From assembly GCA_900753285.1 (NCBI GenBank), contig CAADYN010000074.1, forward strand, positions 1 through 7,624: DNA of 7,624 bases, given 5' to 3'. Position numbers and translations under genes: made by a program. The notes under the pieces are model-generated. The model saw only the letters and a program-made list of their open reading frames with translations, was not told where the DNA came from and did not search any database. Below are positions 1 through 5,585 of this stretch, piece after piece. The DNA is from Clostridia bacterium. Its GTDB lineage: Bacteria; Bacillota; Clostridia; Oscillospirales; CAG-272. Each line of letters opens with the position of its first letter. The first letter of the stretch is position 1.

Positions 1-391
1 CTGCCGTAGCGGGGCTTTTGTCAAACATCGTAACTCCGTAGAGAGGAGCGAACGCAACAAAGCTGGGGGATGTGAGATGTATCGAAAGGTATCCGCTCAT
101 TGCGAGAAGCAGGAAGAACACCGGAAAGTTTCCGAGTATCATGATAATGTTGACCGACAAAAGCTGATTGAACTTTCGTCCTATGAAAACGAAGAAATTT
201 TTCAGCGTAGGCTCGTCGCAGATGGGAGTTTCGTCCTTTTCCACACCCTTGCCTTCCTTGTTGAAGCGGGAGAATATGTTGAATTTTTCCTTCCGCTCTT
301 TTCGTTTTTCTTCCTGCTCAAGCTCCTCTATTTCGTCGAGCGAGAGCTTTCTTTGAGAATTGTCTCTGTCATTCCGATTGAAATCAGCCAT
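1..391 (-). CDS. YesL/DUF624-like membrane protein, N-terminal 130 residues (C-terminus outside window)
   Basis: The reading frame is open from an ATG at 391 to the window edge, with no stop in 130 codons. An AAAGGA ribosome binding site lies about 7 bases upstream of the ATG. Residues 1-55 are very charged and probably cytoplasmic (SLDEIEELEQEEKRKERKEK, a likely short coiled coil). They are followed by a motif around residues 63-75 (TLKNFFVFIGRKFNQ) and a hydrophobic membrane segment at about 77-97 (LSVNIIMILGNFPVFFLLLA). A short membrane-proximal block (FVAFAPLYGV) comes before the cut. An NFF..IGRKF.qL..vN motif leading into a first transmembrane helix is typical of YesL/DUF624 proteins, which often accompany carbohydrate ABC transporters. 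That assignment is by resemblance only. It sits 23 bases downstream of the next minus-strand gene and is probably cotranscribed with it. Confidence 0.75.
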   Translation of the reverse strand, partial: MADFNRNDRDNSQRKLSLDEIEELEQEEKRKERKEKFNIFSRFNKEGKGVEKDETPICDEPTLKNFFVFIGRKFNQLLSVNIIMILGNFPVFFLLLAMSGYLSIHLTSPSFVAFAPLYGVTMFDKSPATA

Positions 392-414
392 TTTATAATT
401 CCTTTACAATAAAA

Positions 415-993
415 TCAAACCAGAAGTACTTTTTCCGCAATTGCCGAGAGAACAAGCGCACATCCTCCGAGCACAAACGAGCACCTGAGAAGCTCTGCCG
501 ATACTGCCGACACAAACACACGCTCTCCCGACGCTCTGAGCACGCATTCCGCCTCCGAATAGAGAACGCAGAACGCCGCAAAAATAAACGTCACGGCACA
601 CTCCGCGAACACAAACACACATCCCGCGACCCAGTATTCGCTAAGTCCCACAACAGCTCCCGATGAAGCCGCACAGACGAAAATACCGAGCGAAAGCCCC
701 TTCCAAAGCGCCACTGCTATAACTGCGCCCGACGTAAAATGAGTGAATGCAGATACGGTCAAAAACATCATCGTGACAAGCGTGGGCAGACGGCATACAA
801 GGATAGACGGCAAATCGGTGCTCGCGCGAACTGTTGTAAGCAACGGAATTGATGAGCGGAAGAAATGCGAGGATACAAAATATGACGCGGCGGACGAGAG
901 GGCAAAAATCCCGATGCAGATAAAGAACACGGTGTATAGCGTGGGGAACAGCTTCCGTCTCAGACCGTCAAGATAAATTTCGGTTTCGTACAT
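415..993 (-). CDS. Small polytopic membrane protein, SpoIIM-like layout, function unknown
   Basis: Encodes 192 residues. An upstream in-frame ATG at 1068 would add 25 residues, but the ATG at 993 is preceded by a strong GGGAGG at 1000-1005 with 6-base spacing, so 993 is chosen. Hydrophobic segments lie at about residues 17-41, 69-90, 91-115, 121-144 and 170-190, giving roughly five membrane passes. The segment FTSGAVIAVALWKGLSLGIF (residues 86-105) resembles the conserved 'lflkGvvvGft' helix of stage II sporulation protein M, and the length is close to SpoIIM (about 200 residues). The match is weak and could equally be a generic membrane protein. It is rich in Cys, Ser and Val. Its stop codon is 23 bases before the start of the YesL-like gene, which suggests one operon of two membrane proteins. 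Confidence 0.72.
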   Translation of the reverse strand: MYETEIYLDGLRRKLFPTLYTVFFICIGIFALSSAASYFVSSHFFRSSIPLLTTVRASTDLPSILVCRLPTLVTMMFLTVSAFTHFTSGAVIAVALWKGLSLGIFVCAASSGAVVGLSEYWVAGCVFVFAECAVTFIFAAFCVLYSEAECVLRASGERVFVSAVSAELLRCSFVLGGCALVLSAIAEKVLLV

Positions 994-999
994 GATAAA

Positions 1000-1005
1000 C
1001 CTCCC
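1000..1005 (-). promoter_or_regulatory. Ribosome binding site fixing the start at 993
   Basis: On the minus strand the sequence reads GGGAGG, then 6 bases, then ATG at 993. It is the best Shine-Dalgarno sequence near either candidate start and argues against the longer version starting at 1068. Confidence 0.7.
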
Positions 1006-1149
1006 GTAATGTTGTCCTGAGCGATTATATTCGGGACAAGCGGAAGATATCACTGAACAGTTTATCACACGCAGAGTGCCATTGCAATACGAAAAATGTA
1101 AATAAATCTGAATACGGGAAAATATTATACAAAAAATCTCAGATAATCA

Positions 1150-1178
1150 TTGAAAAAATCGACGGATGAGTATATAAT
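1150..1178 (+). promoter_or_regulatory. Sigma-A type promoter for the acetyltransferase gene
   Basis: A -35 element TTGAAA (1150-1155) and a perfect -10 TATAAT (1173-1178) are separated by exactly 17 bp. Predicted transcription start is near 1185, giving a leader of about 57 bases before the ATG at 1242. It lies in the 248-bp divergent region between the minus-strand membrane-protein operon and the acetyltransferase gene. For the minus strand, TATAAT-like hexamers are seen at 1024-1029 and 1124-1129, but neither has a convincing -35 partner. Apart from these signals the intergenic region is AT-rich and shows no gene. Confidence 0.7.
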
Positions 1179-1241
1179 ATATGTTAATACTTCTCCGATA
1201 GATGCAGAAGAAAATTCGATACCCGAAAGACTGGCGAAAAA

Positions 1242-1826
1242 ATGAACCGCGATGAAATAACGAGAATATTCCGCAATCCGCCTTACATTGAGACGAGACG
1301 GCTTGTCCTGCGCAAAATGCAGAAAAACGACGCTGCGGATATGTACGAATACGCAAGCAGGAGCGACGTCACAAGATATCTTCTGTGGGAGCCGCATGAG
1401 AGCGAGAGCTACACACACAAATACCTTTCTTATATTCAGTCGAGATACCGCGCCGGAGACTTTTTTGACTGGGCGATAACGCTCAAGGACAGCGGCAAGA
1501 TGATAGGCACGTGCGGATTTACCAAAATTACGGTGGAATATAACTCCGCGGAGATAGGATATGTGCTGAACCCATCGTACTGGGGATACGGAATCGCGCC
1601 GGAAGCTGTCACCGCGGTCATGAGATACGGCTTCACCGAGCTGAGACTGCACAGAATCGAGGCAAGATACATGATAGGCAACGACAGAAGCCGCAGAGTC
1701 ATGGATAAAATAGGAATGCAGTTTGAAGGAATAAGCCGCGACTCCATGCACGTCAAGGGAAAATACGTCTCGATAGGAACCTGCGCGATACTCTGCGGCG
1801 AATTTGCTTCGATTTACGGAATATAA
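1242..1826 (+). CDS. GNAT-family N-acetyltransferase (RimJ/RimL-like)
   Basis: Encodes 194 residues, the usual length for RimJ/RimL-like GNAT enzymes, which transfer acetyl from acetyl-CoA to an amino group of a protein N-terminus or small molecule. The family opening is at residues 16-26 (IETRRLVLRKM). The middle strands include WAITLKDSGKMIGTCGF (77-93) and AEIGYVLNPSYWGYGIAPEA (103-122); the WGYGIAPEA part is the acetyl-CoA pyrophosphate-binding turn (motif A). The C-terminal NDRSRRVMDKIGMQFEG (147-163) matches the N..S..v..k.GF motif B. Substrate cannot be told from sequence. The ATG at 1242 has no clear Shine-Dalgarno sequence, but it is the only start upstream of the conserved N-terminal motif. 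It is monocistronic with its own promoter and converges on ychF. Confidence 0.9.
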   Translation: MNRDEITRIFRNPPYIETRRLVLRKMQKNDAADMYEYASRSDVTRYLLWEPHESESYTHKYLSYIQSRYRAGDFFDWAITLKDSGKMIGTCGFTKITVEYNSAEIGYVLNPSYWGYGIAPEAVTAVMRYGFTELRLHRIEARYMIGNDRSRRVMDKIGMQFEGISRDSMHVKGKYVSIGTCAILCGEFASIYGI

Positions 1827-1858
1827 AAACAGCGCCCGGAATAATTCCAAAACGCTGT
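1823..1858 (-). terminator. Rho-independent terminator of ychF
   Basis: Read on the minus strand, a 30-base hairpin (1858 to 1829) has an outer stem ACAGCG/CGCTGT, three G-U pairs, a one-base bulge, an inner stem GGAA/TTCC and a UUA loop. It is followed directly by TTTTAT, the expected U-tract. It begins 29 bases after the ychF stop codon. Its U-tract overlaps the last codons of the convergent acetyltransferase gene. The plus-strand version lacks a U-tract, so it should work mainly for ychF. Confidence 0.75.
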
Positions 1859-1887
1859 CATATAATTGCAAATATATATAATCAAAA

Positions 1888-2982
1888 TCAAACGTTGAAG
1901 CGGAAGAGAACGATGTCTCCGTCGCGCATTACGTAGTCCTTGCCTTCGCTGCGTACAAGACCCTTTTCCTTTGCGACGTTCATTGAGCCGCATTCCATAA
2001 GATCGTCGAACGATACGACTTCGGCGCGAATGAAGCCTCTCTCAAAGTCTGAGTGAATCTTTCCGGCAGCCTGCGGAGCCTTAGTGCCTTTTACTATCGT
2101 CCATGCGCGAACTTCCTTAGGTCCTGCCGTGAGATAGCTGATGTAGCCGAGGAGGGAATAGCTTGCCTTGATGAGCTTGTCGAGACCGCTTTCGGTGATG
2201 CCCATGTCTTCAAGGAACGCTTTCTTCTCTTCCGGTTCAAGCTCGGATATCTCGGCTTCAATTCCTGCGCATACGGGAATTACTTCAGCACCCTCAGCTT
2301 CGGCAACTTTTTTAACGCTGTTGTACATTTCGTTGTCGGGAGAAACTTCGGCAGCTTCGTCCTCGCTTACGTTTGCTACATAAATGATGGGCTTGAGCGT
2401 GAGAAGGTTGAGGTCGCCGAGCATTTCTTTCTCATCATCGGTCATTTCAACCTGACGAGCGGTCTTGCCTTCGTTCAGCGTCTCGAGTATGCGGTTCAGT
2501 AAATCAAGCTGAGCCTGAAGCGTTTTGTCGCCCTTGAGCAGCTTCTGCGTCTTGTCGATTCTCTTTTCAACCTGCTCAATGTCGGAGTAAATAAGCTCCA
2601 TGTTGATGGTTTCAAGGTCGCGTAAAGGGTCAACACTTCCGTCAACGTGAATTATGTCGCTGTCCTCAAAGCATCTGAGCACGTGAACCACAGCGTCAAC
2701 GTCGCGGATGTGAGAGAGAAACTTGTTTCCGAGCCCCTCGCCCTTAGAAGCACCGCGAACAAGACCTGCGATATCCACAAATTCAACGGTAGCGGGAGTG
2801 TAAAGAGTGGGGTTGTACATCTCCGCGAGCTTGTCAAGACGGTAGTCGGGAACCTGAACTATGCCTACATTCGGGTCAATCGTGCAGAACGGATAGTTAG
2901 CGCTGGGAGCTCCTGCACCTGTGAGTGCATTGAAAAGCGTGCTTTTTCCCACGTTGGGAAGTCCTATAATACCAAGCTTCAT
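1888..2982 (-). CDS. ychF: Redox-regulated ATPase YchF (Obg-family P-loop NTPase)
   Basis: Encodes 364 residues, full length for YchF/OLA1. YchF is a soluble P-loop protein of the Obg family that binds ATP rather than GTP, associates with ribosomes, and is linked to stress responses. Visible motifs: Walker A GLPNVGKST (7-15); switch I region around residues 30-40; the DxxG region DIAGLVRGASKGEGLGNKFL (70-89); and ANVSED (203-208). The last gives the NxxE pattern in place of the GTPase NKxD, as expected for ATP preference. Residues 130-180 form the charged, probably helical hairpin insert. The C-terminal TGS domain spans about 280-364 (YLTAGPKEVRAWTI; GKIHSDFERGFIRAEV). The ATG at 2982 is preceded by GGA about 10 bases upstream, a weak ribosome binding site. 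It is transcribed alone from its own promoter and ends at its own terminator. Confidence 0.98.
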   Translation of the reverse strand: MKLGIIGLPNVGKSTLFNALTGAGAPSANYPFCTIDPNVGIVQVPDYRLDKLAEMYNPTLYTPATVEFVDIAGLVRGASKGEGLGNKFLSHIRDVDAVVHVLRCFEDSDIIHVDGSVDPLRDLETINMELIYSDIEQVEKRIDKTQKLLKGDKTLQAQLDLLNRILETLNEGKTARQVEMTDDEKEMLGDLNLLTLKPIIYVANVSEDEAAEVSPDNEMYNSVKKVAEAEGAEVIPVCAGIEAEISELEPEEKKAFLEDMGITESGLDKLIKASYSLLGYISYLTAGPKEVRAWTIVKGTKAPQAAGKIHSDFERGFIRAEVVSFDDLMECGSMNVAKEKGLVRSEGKDYVMRDGDIVLFRFNV

Positions 2983-3027
2983 TATTATATATTCCGCAAA
3001 TCAAGCGGCTTTCCTTTCCTGTGTTTA

Positions 3028-3053
3028 TAGTGAGAATTATGTTTTACTCACTA
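3028..3053. repeat. 7-bp inverted repeat at the ychF transcription start, possible operator
   Basis: TAGTGAG (3028-3034) and its exact complement CTCACTA (3047-3053) are separated by 12 bp. On the minus strand the first arm starts right after the -10 hexamer, and the predicted start of transcription is near 3047. Most of one arm would therefore not be transcribed, which favours a DNA operator over an RNA hairpin. The arm centres are 19 bp apart, close to two helical turns. No specific regulator can be named. Confidence 0.45.
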
Positions 3054-3082
3054 ATTATACACTTTTCGCCGCGGATATTCAA
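3054..3082 (-). promoter_or_regulatory. Sigma-A type promoter of ychF
   Basis: On the minus strand a -35 TTGAAT (3082-3077) and a perfect -10 TATAAT (3059-3054) are separated by 17 bp. An overlapping TTGACT at 3087-3082 is a stronger hexamer but sits 22 bp from the -10. The leader to the ATG at 2982 would be about 64 bases. Confidence 0.7.
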
Positions 3083-3149
3083 GTCAATTGAGGCTGATTT
3101 TGAAGAAATATAATTTTTTTTATAAATATAAGATGGAATTAATAATGCT

Positions 3150-3192
3150 ATCACTTTGCGTTCACACTATTTTCATATAATTAGTTTAAAAT
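3150..3192 (+). promoter_or_regulatory. Candidate promoter with PhoP/PhoB-like 11-bp direct repeats
   Basis: TTCACA (3161-3166), five bases, then TTCATA (3172-3177) form a direct repeat with 11-bp period. A poorer third copy, ATCACT, is in phase at 3150-3155. This resembles the TTHACA-N5 repeats bound by PhoP in Bacillus. Two -10 candidates are seen: TATAAT at 3176-3181, which overlaps the second repeat and has no good -35, and TAAAAT at 3187-3192, placed 9 bp after the repeats as in activator-dependent Pho promoters. The surrounding 3001-3233 stretch is AT-rich and holds no gene, only this region and the divergent ychF promoter. Confidence 0.4.
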
Positions 3193-3223
3193 AACGTAGT
3201 AATAAAACATCGATAAGTACATC

Positions 3224-3228
3224 GGAGG
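3224..3228 (+). promoter_or_regulatory. Ribosome binding site fixing the start at 3234
   Basis: GGAGG with 5 bases to ATG at 3234. A GTG at 3228 in the same frame overlaps this ribosome binding site and so is unlikely to be the start. Confidence 0.8.
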
Positions 3229-3233
3229 TGAAT

Positions 3234-3914
3234 ATGGTTTCTGAAGCAATATACAGGCATGAATATAAGTACTATATTAATGACTGTGACTGCGAAATGC
3301 TCTCAAGACGCCTCGGTGTTGTCATGAAAAGAGACCCGCATACCGGTCCGGACGGGACGTATCTGATACGAAGTCTTTATTTTGATAACTATAACGACCG
3401 TGCCTTGCTTGAGAAAATCAACGGAGACAACCCGCGTTCAAAATTCCGTATTCGTATCTACAACGGAAGAGCGGATTTCATTTGTCTGGAAAAAAAGGTT
3501 AAGCGGGACGATCTCACTCAAAAGCTATCCGCACGCATTACAAAAGAAGAGTACGATAAAATCGTGAAGGGCGACATCGACTGGATGCTTCACGACGGAA
3601 GAGGTGTAGTAGCCGAGCTGTATGCGCAGATGAAGGGCTACTCGCTCAGACCGAAAACTCTTGTGGAATATACGCGCTATCCGTTCATTTACGAGGCGGG
3701 AAACGTGAGAGTCACTCTCGATACCGATATCAGAACAGGCATAAATTCCATAGACCTTTTTGATCCAACTCCGCTTGTACCCACCCCCGGCTATGACGTC
3801 CTCGAGGTAAAGTACGACAGATTCCTCCCGGATATCATAAAATACGTGGTAAATCCAGTTTGCCGCGACAGACAGTCAATGTCAAAATACGAGCTTTGCC
3901 GTACATACGGTTAA
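3234..3914 (+). CDS. VTC-domain polyphosphate polymerase
   Basis: Encodes 226 residues forming a single VTC domain, the tunnel-shaped catalytic fold of yeast Vtc4, which builds inorganic polyphosphate from nucleotide triphosphate. The typical basic and acidic tunnel residues are all visible in order: RHEYKYYI (K12); YLIRSLYFDN (R46); KFRIRIY (R72, R74); CLEKKVK (E86-K88); RPKTLVEYTRYPF (R139, R148); VRVTLDTDIR (R159); DVLEVKYD (E191, K193); and SKYELC (S217-Y219). No signal peptide or membrane segment is seen, so it should be cytosolic, perhaps held at the membrane by its partner. The DUF4956 gene follows after 41 bp, a known neighbour of bacterial VTC genes. The family assignment is firm; polyphosphate synthesis itself is inferred from the fold and conserved residues. 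Confidence 0.92.
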   Translation: MVSEAIYRHEYKYYINDCDCEMLSRRLGVVMKRDPHTGPDGTYLIRSLYFDNYNDRALLEKINGDNPRSKFRIRIYNGRADFICLEKKVKRDDLTQKLSARITKEEYDKIVKGDIDWMLHDGRGVVAELYAQMKGYSLRPKTLVEYTRYPFIYEAGNVRVTLDTDIRTGINSIDLFDPTPLVPTPGYDVLEVKYDRFLPDIIKYVVNPVCRDRQSMSKYELCRTYG

Positions 3915-3955
3915 GAAACTATTTTATCAGAACATAATTGAAAGGAATAAACCCC

Positions 3956-4627
3956 ATGTCATTCAAAGATATCTTTAAAAGCAGCTTCCTCGAGAGAACA
4001 ACTTCATTCTCGATTCCCGACACTCTCATCTCCCTCGCACTCGCTTTTGCCCTCGGTATGTTCATCTACTTCGTTTATAAGAAGACCTATCAGGGCGTAG
4101 TTTTCTCCCGTTCGTTCGGCGTATCCATCGTAGCTCTTACAATGATCGGCACATTCGTTATTCTTGCGGTAACGTCCAATGTCGTTCTGTCGCTCGGTAT
4201 GGTCGGCGCGCTCTCCATCGTTAGATTCCGTACCGCCATCAAAGACCCTCTTGATATAGTATATCTCTTCTGGGCAATCGCAGTCGGTATCGTTCTCGGC
4301 GCAGGTATGTATCCTCTCGCGGTTATCGGCTCACTCATCGTAGGCGCAATCCTCCTCGTATTCGTAAACGCAAAGTCCTCCGACTGCGAATACATCGTTG
4401 TTGTTGAATGCAAGGACGACGCTGCCGAAAAGAAGGCTGTCGACCTCATCAAGGAAGGCACAAAGAAGTGCAACCTCAAGTCTAAGACCGTAACACGCGG
4501 CTACATCGAAATTACATACGAAGTAAGACTTTCTTCCGACACAAGCGAATTTGTAAATAAGCTCTCCGCTTCCGAAGGCGTTGACAAGGCAGTGCTCGTA
4601 AGCTACAACGGAGATTACATGGCATAA
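3956..4627 (+). CDS. DUF4956 membrane protein, partner of the VTC polymerase
   Basis: Encodes 223 residues from the ATG at 3956, with AAAGGA about 9 bases upstream. An in-frame TTG at 3938 lies before this ribosome binding site and is not used. Membrane segments are at about 22-41, 55-75, 78-88, 101-116 and 118-137. The signature loop LGMVGALSIVRFRTAIKDPL (80-99) lies between helices and is the most conserved part of DUF4956. Residues 143-223 form a soluble alpha/beta domain (CEYIVVVECK...YIEITYEVRL...VDKAVLVSYNGDY), probably a ferredoxin-like fold in the cytoplasm. Biochemical function is unknown. Its regular pairing with VTC-domain proteins suggests a role in polyphosphate handling or membrane placement. 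It is cotranscribed with the upstream gene. Confidence 0.92.
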   Translation: MSFKDIFKSSFLERTTSFSIPDTLISLALAFALGMFIYFVYKKTYQGVVFSRSFGVSIVALTMIGTFVILAVTSNVVLSLGMVGALSIVRFRTAIKDPLDIVYLFWAIAVGIVLGAGMYPLAVIGSLIVGAILLVFVNAKSSDCEYIVVVECKDDAAEKKAVDLIKEGTKKCNLKSKTVTRGYIEITYEVRLSSDTSEFVNKLSASEGVDKAVLVSYNGDYMA

Positions 4628-4631
4628 AAAT

Positions 4632-4651
4632 ATTGTTTCTTCGGGAACAAT
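4632..4651 (+). terminator. UUCG-loop hairpin after the DUF4956 gene, weak terminator or processing site
   Basis: An 8-bp stem (ATTGTTTC/GGAACAAT, one G-U pair) is closed by a C(UUCG)G tetraloop, a very stable loop. It starts 4 bases after the stop codon. Only TTT precedes GCC on the 3' side, so termination is probably partial; it may instead protect the upstream mRNA end. Confidence 0.5.
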
Positions 4652-4682
4652 TTGCCTCTCTCTGTCGTCTAAGTAAGTGAAT

Positions 4683-4712
4683 TTGAGAGAATAATTCATA
4701 TAATTGTATAAA
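4683..4712 (+). promoter_or_regulatory. Candidate promoter for the response regulator
   Basis: TTGAGA (4683-4688) and TATAAA (4707-4712) are separated by 18 bp. A perfect TATAAT is also present at 4699-4704 but lacks a -35 at the right distance. TGAATT (4678-4683) and AATTCA (4693-4698) form a small inverted repeat, and AATTCA recurs at 4711-4716, which might be a regulator site. Confidence 0.45.
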
Positions 4713-4743
4713 TTCAAGATCATAAAAGAAAGAGGGGAATATT

Positions 4744-5436
4744 ATGGGAACAAAATTACTGGTAATTGACGACGATCCCAACATTTGCGATCTGTTAAAG
4801 TTCTATTTTGAAAATGAAGGATATGAAGTAAAAACCGCGAACGACGGTATAGAAGGTCTCAGCTATTTCAAAATGTATGAGCCGGATCTCGTTCTGCTTG
4901 ACCTCATGCTTCCGAAAAATAAGGACGGCAACCAGGTTTGCAGAGAAATAAGAGCTATTTCGTCCAAGCCTATCATCATGATCACGGCTAAGGATGAGGT
5001 TCTCGACAAGGTAGTCGGACTTGAACTCGGTGCGGATGACTTTGTTGTTAAACCGTTCGAGATGAAGGAGCTTTCCGCGAGAATCAAGGCTGTCCTCAGA
5101 CGTTATTCCGCGCACGACAACCAGAATGACGACGAGACGATCAAGTTTGAAAACATTGAGATAAGCCGTGAAAAATACGAGCTTAAGCTCAACGGTAAGG
5201 CTGTAGACATTCCGCCGAAGGAACTTGAGCTTCTCTACTTCCTCGCGCTCAACTTCAACCGCGTATTCACAAGAGATGCGCTTCTTGATAAGGTATGGGG
5301 CTTTGACTACCTCGGAGACTCCCGTACTGTTGACGTTCACGTAAAGCGTCTCAGAGAAAAGCTCGAAGGCGTATCCGATAAGTGGAGTCTCAAGACTGTT
5401 TGGGGCGTAGGCTACAAGTTTGAAGTAGTACAGTAA
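4744..5436 (+). CDS. OmpR/PhoB-family response regulator
   Basis: Encodes 230 residues, standard length for this family. The receiver domain (1-120) has the acidic pair D10-D11, phosphoacceptor D53 in LVLLDLMLP, T81 in IMITAK and K103 in VVKPF. The DNA-binding winged helix (about 133-230) has PPKELELLYFLALN (157-170), the recognition region GDSRTVDVHVKRLREKLE (191-208), and the ending TVWGVGYKF. All residues needed for phosphorylation are present, so it should be an active transcription regulator. The loop after the phospho-Asp reads PKNKDG where most relatives have P-x-x-DG, one residue longer. AGAGGGG at 4731-4737 with 6-base spacing supports the start. It follows the VTC/DUF4956 genes and precedes its kinase. 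Confidence 0.97.
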   Translation: MGTKLLVIDDDPNICDLLKFYFENEGYEVKTANDGIEGLSYFKMYEPDLVLLDLMLPKNKDGNQVCREIRAISSKPIIMITAKDEVLDKVVGLELGADDFVVKPFEMKELSARIKAVLRRYSAHDNQNDDETIKFENIEISREKYELKLNGKAVDIPPKELELLYFLALNFNRVFTRDALLDKVWGFDYLGDSRTVDVHVKRLREKLEGVSDKWSLKTVWGVGYKFEVVQ

Positions 5437-5471
5437 CCGAGTGTTGAATAGTCGGTAAAACGACATAATCG

Positions 5472-5505
5472 GGGTTGATGAGCTTTTCGTCAGCCCTTGA
5501 TTTTT
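5472..5505 (+). terminator. Intrinsic-terminator-like hairpin between regulator and kinase genes
   Basis: The stem GGGTTGATG (5472-5480) pairs with CGTCAGCCC (5488-5496) over 9 bp including two G-U pairs, with a 7-base loop. It is followed by TTGATTTTT, a good U-tract. It lies 35 bases after the regulator stop codon. No convincing promoter is seen between it and the kinase, so the kinase probably depends on readthrough and this element would lower its expression relative to the regulator. Confidence 0.65.
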
Positions 5506-5554
5506 GCCAACAACGCACAGTTCACAGCTAACGCTTTGGCAGCAGAACTGTGCG
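5505..5554 (+). other. Structured leader element upstream of the kinase gene, with two interleaved stems
   Basis: A perfect 10-bp inverted repeat (CGCACAGTTC at 5514-5523, GAACTGTGCG at 5545-5554) encloses an inner small hairpin (GCTAA 5527-5531, TTGGC 5536-5540, loop CGCT). A further arm, TGCCAA at 5505-5510, is the exact complement of TTGGCA at 5536-5541, so it competes with the inner hairpin or forms a pseudoknot with the 10-bp stem. The TGCCAA arm begins in the U-tract of the preceding terminator. No known riboswitch class is recognised. Confidence 0.5.
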
Positions 5555-5576
5555 GCGTTACCTTTGTCGAATTATG

Positions 5577-5580
5577 GGAG
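5577..5580 (+). promoter_or_regulatory. Ribosome binding site fixing the kinase start at 5586
   Basis: GGAG (within GGGAGAAG) lies 5 bases before the ATG at 5586. The earlier in-frame GTG at 5550 lies in the 3' arm of the hairpin, and the ATG at 5574 overlaps the ribosome binding site region; both are poor starts. Confidence 0.7.
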
Positions 5581-5585
5581 AAGTC

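Noticed and set aside
77..412. Plus-strand open frame (111 codons) at the left edge
   Set aside because: The opposite strand has an ATG with a good ribosome binding site and a charged N-terminus followed by a membrane helix. The plus frame has no family features and a poor start.
1125..1871. Long minus-strand open frame (248 codons) opposite the acetyltransferase gene
   Set aside because: It is antisense to a clear GNAT gene, has no recognisable domain, and spans the acetyltransferase promoter and the ychF terminator. It is explained by codon bias of the sense gene.
2053..2502. Plus-strand open frame (149 codons) opposite ychF
   Set aside because: It lies fully inside the highly conserved ychF gene in antisense and has no independent support.
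3088..3114. Second plus-strand promoter candidate (TTGAGG, TATAAT) for the polymerase operon
   Set aside because: The spacer is only 15 bp and the -35 is imperfect. It overlaps the ychF -35 region and is 120 bp from the start codon.
4795..5466. Minus-strand open frame (223 codons) opposite the response regulator
   Set aside because: The sense strand encodes a complete OmpR-type regulator; the antisense product has no family features and no ribosome binding site was evident.
5505..5559. Inverted repeat before the kinase read as a MITE or recombination site
   Set aside because: There is no target-site duplication, no second copy in the window, and the element joins directly to a terminator within an operon. 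A transcribed RNA structure explains it better.
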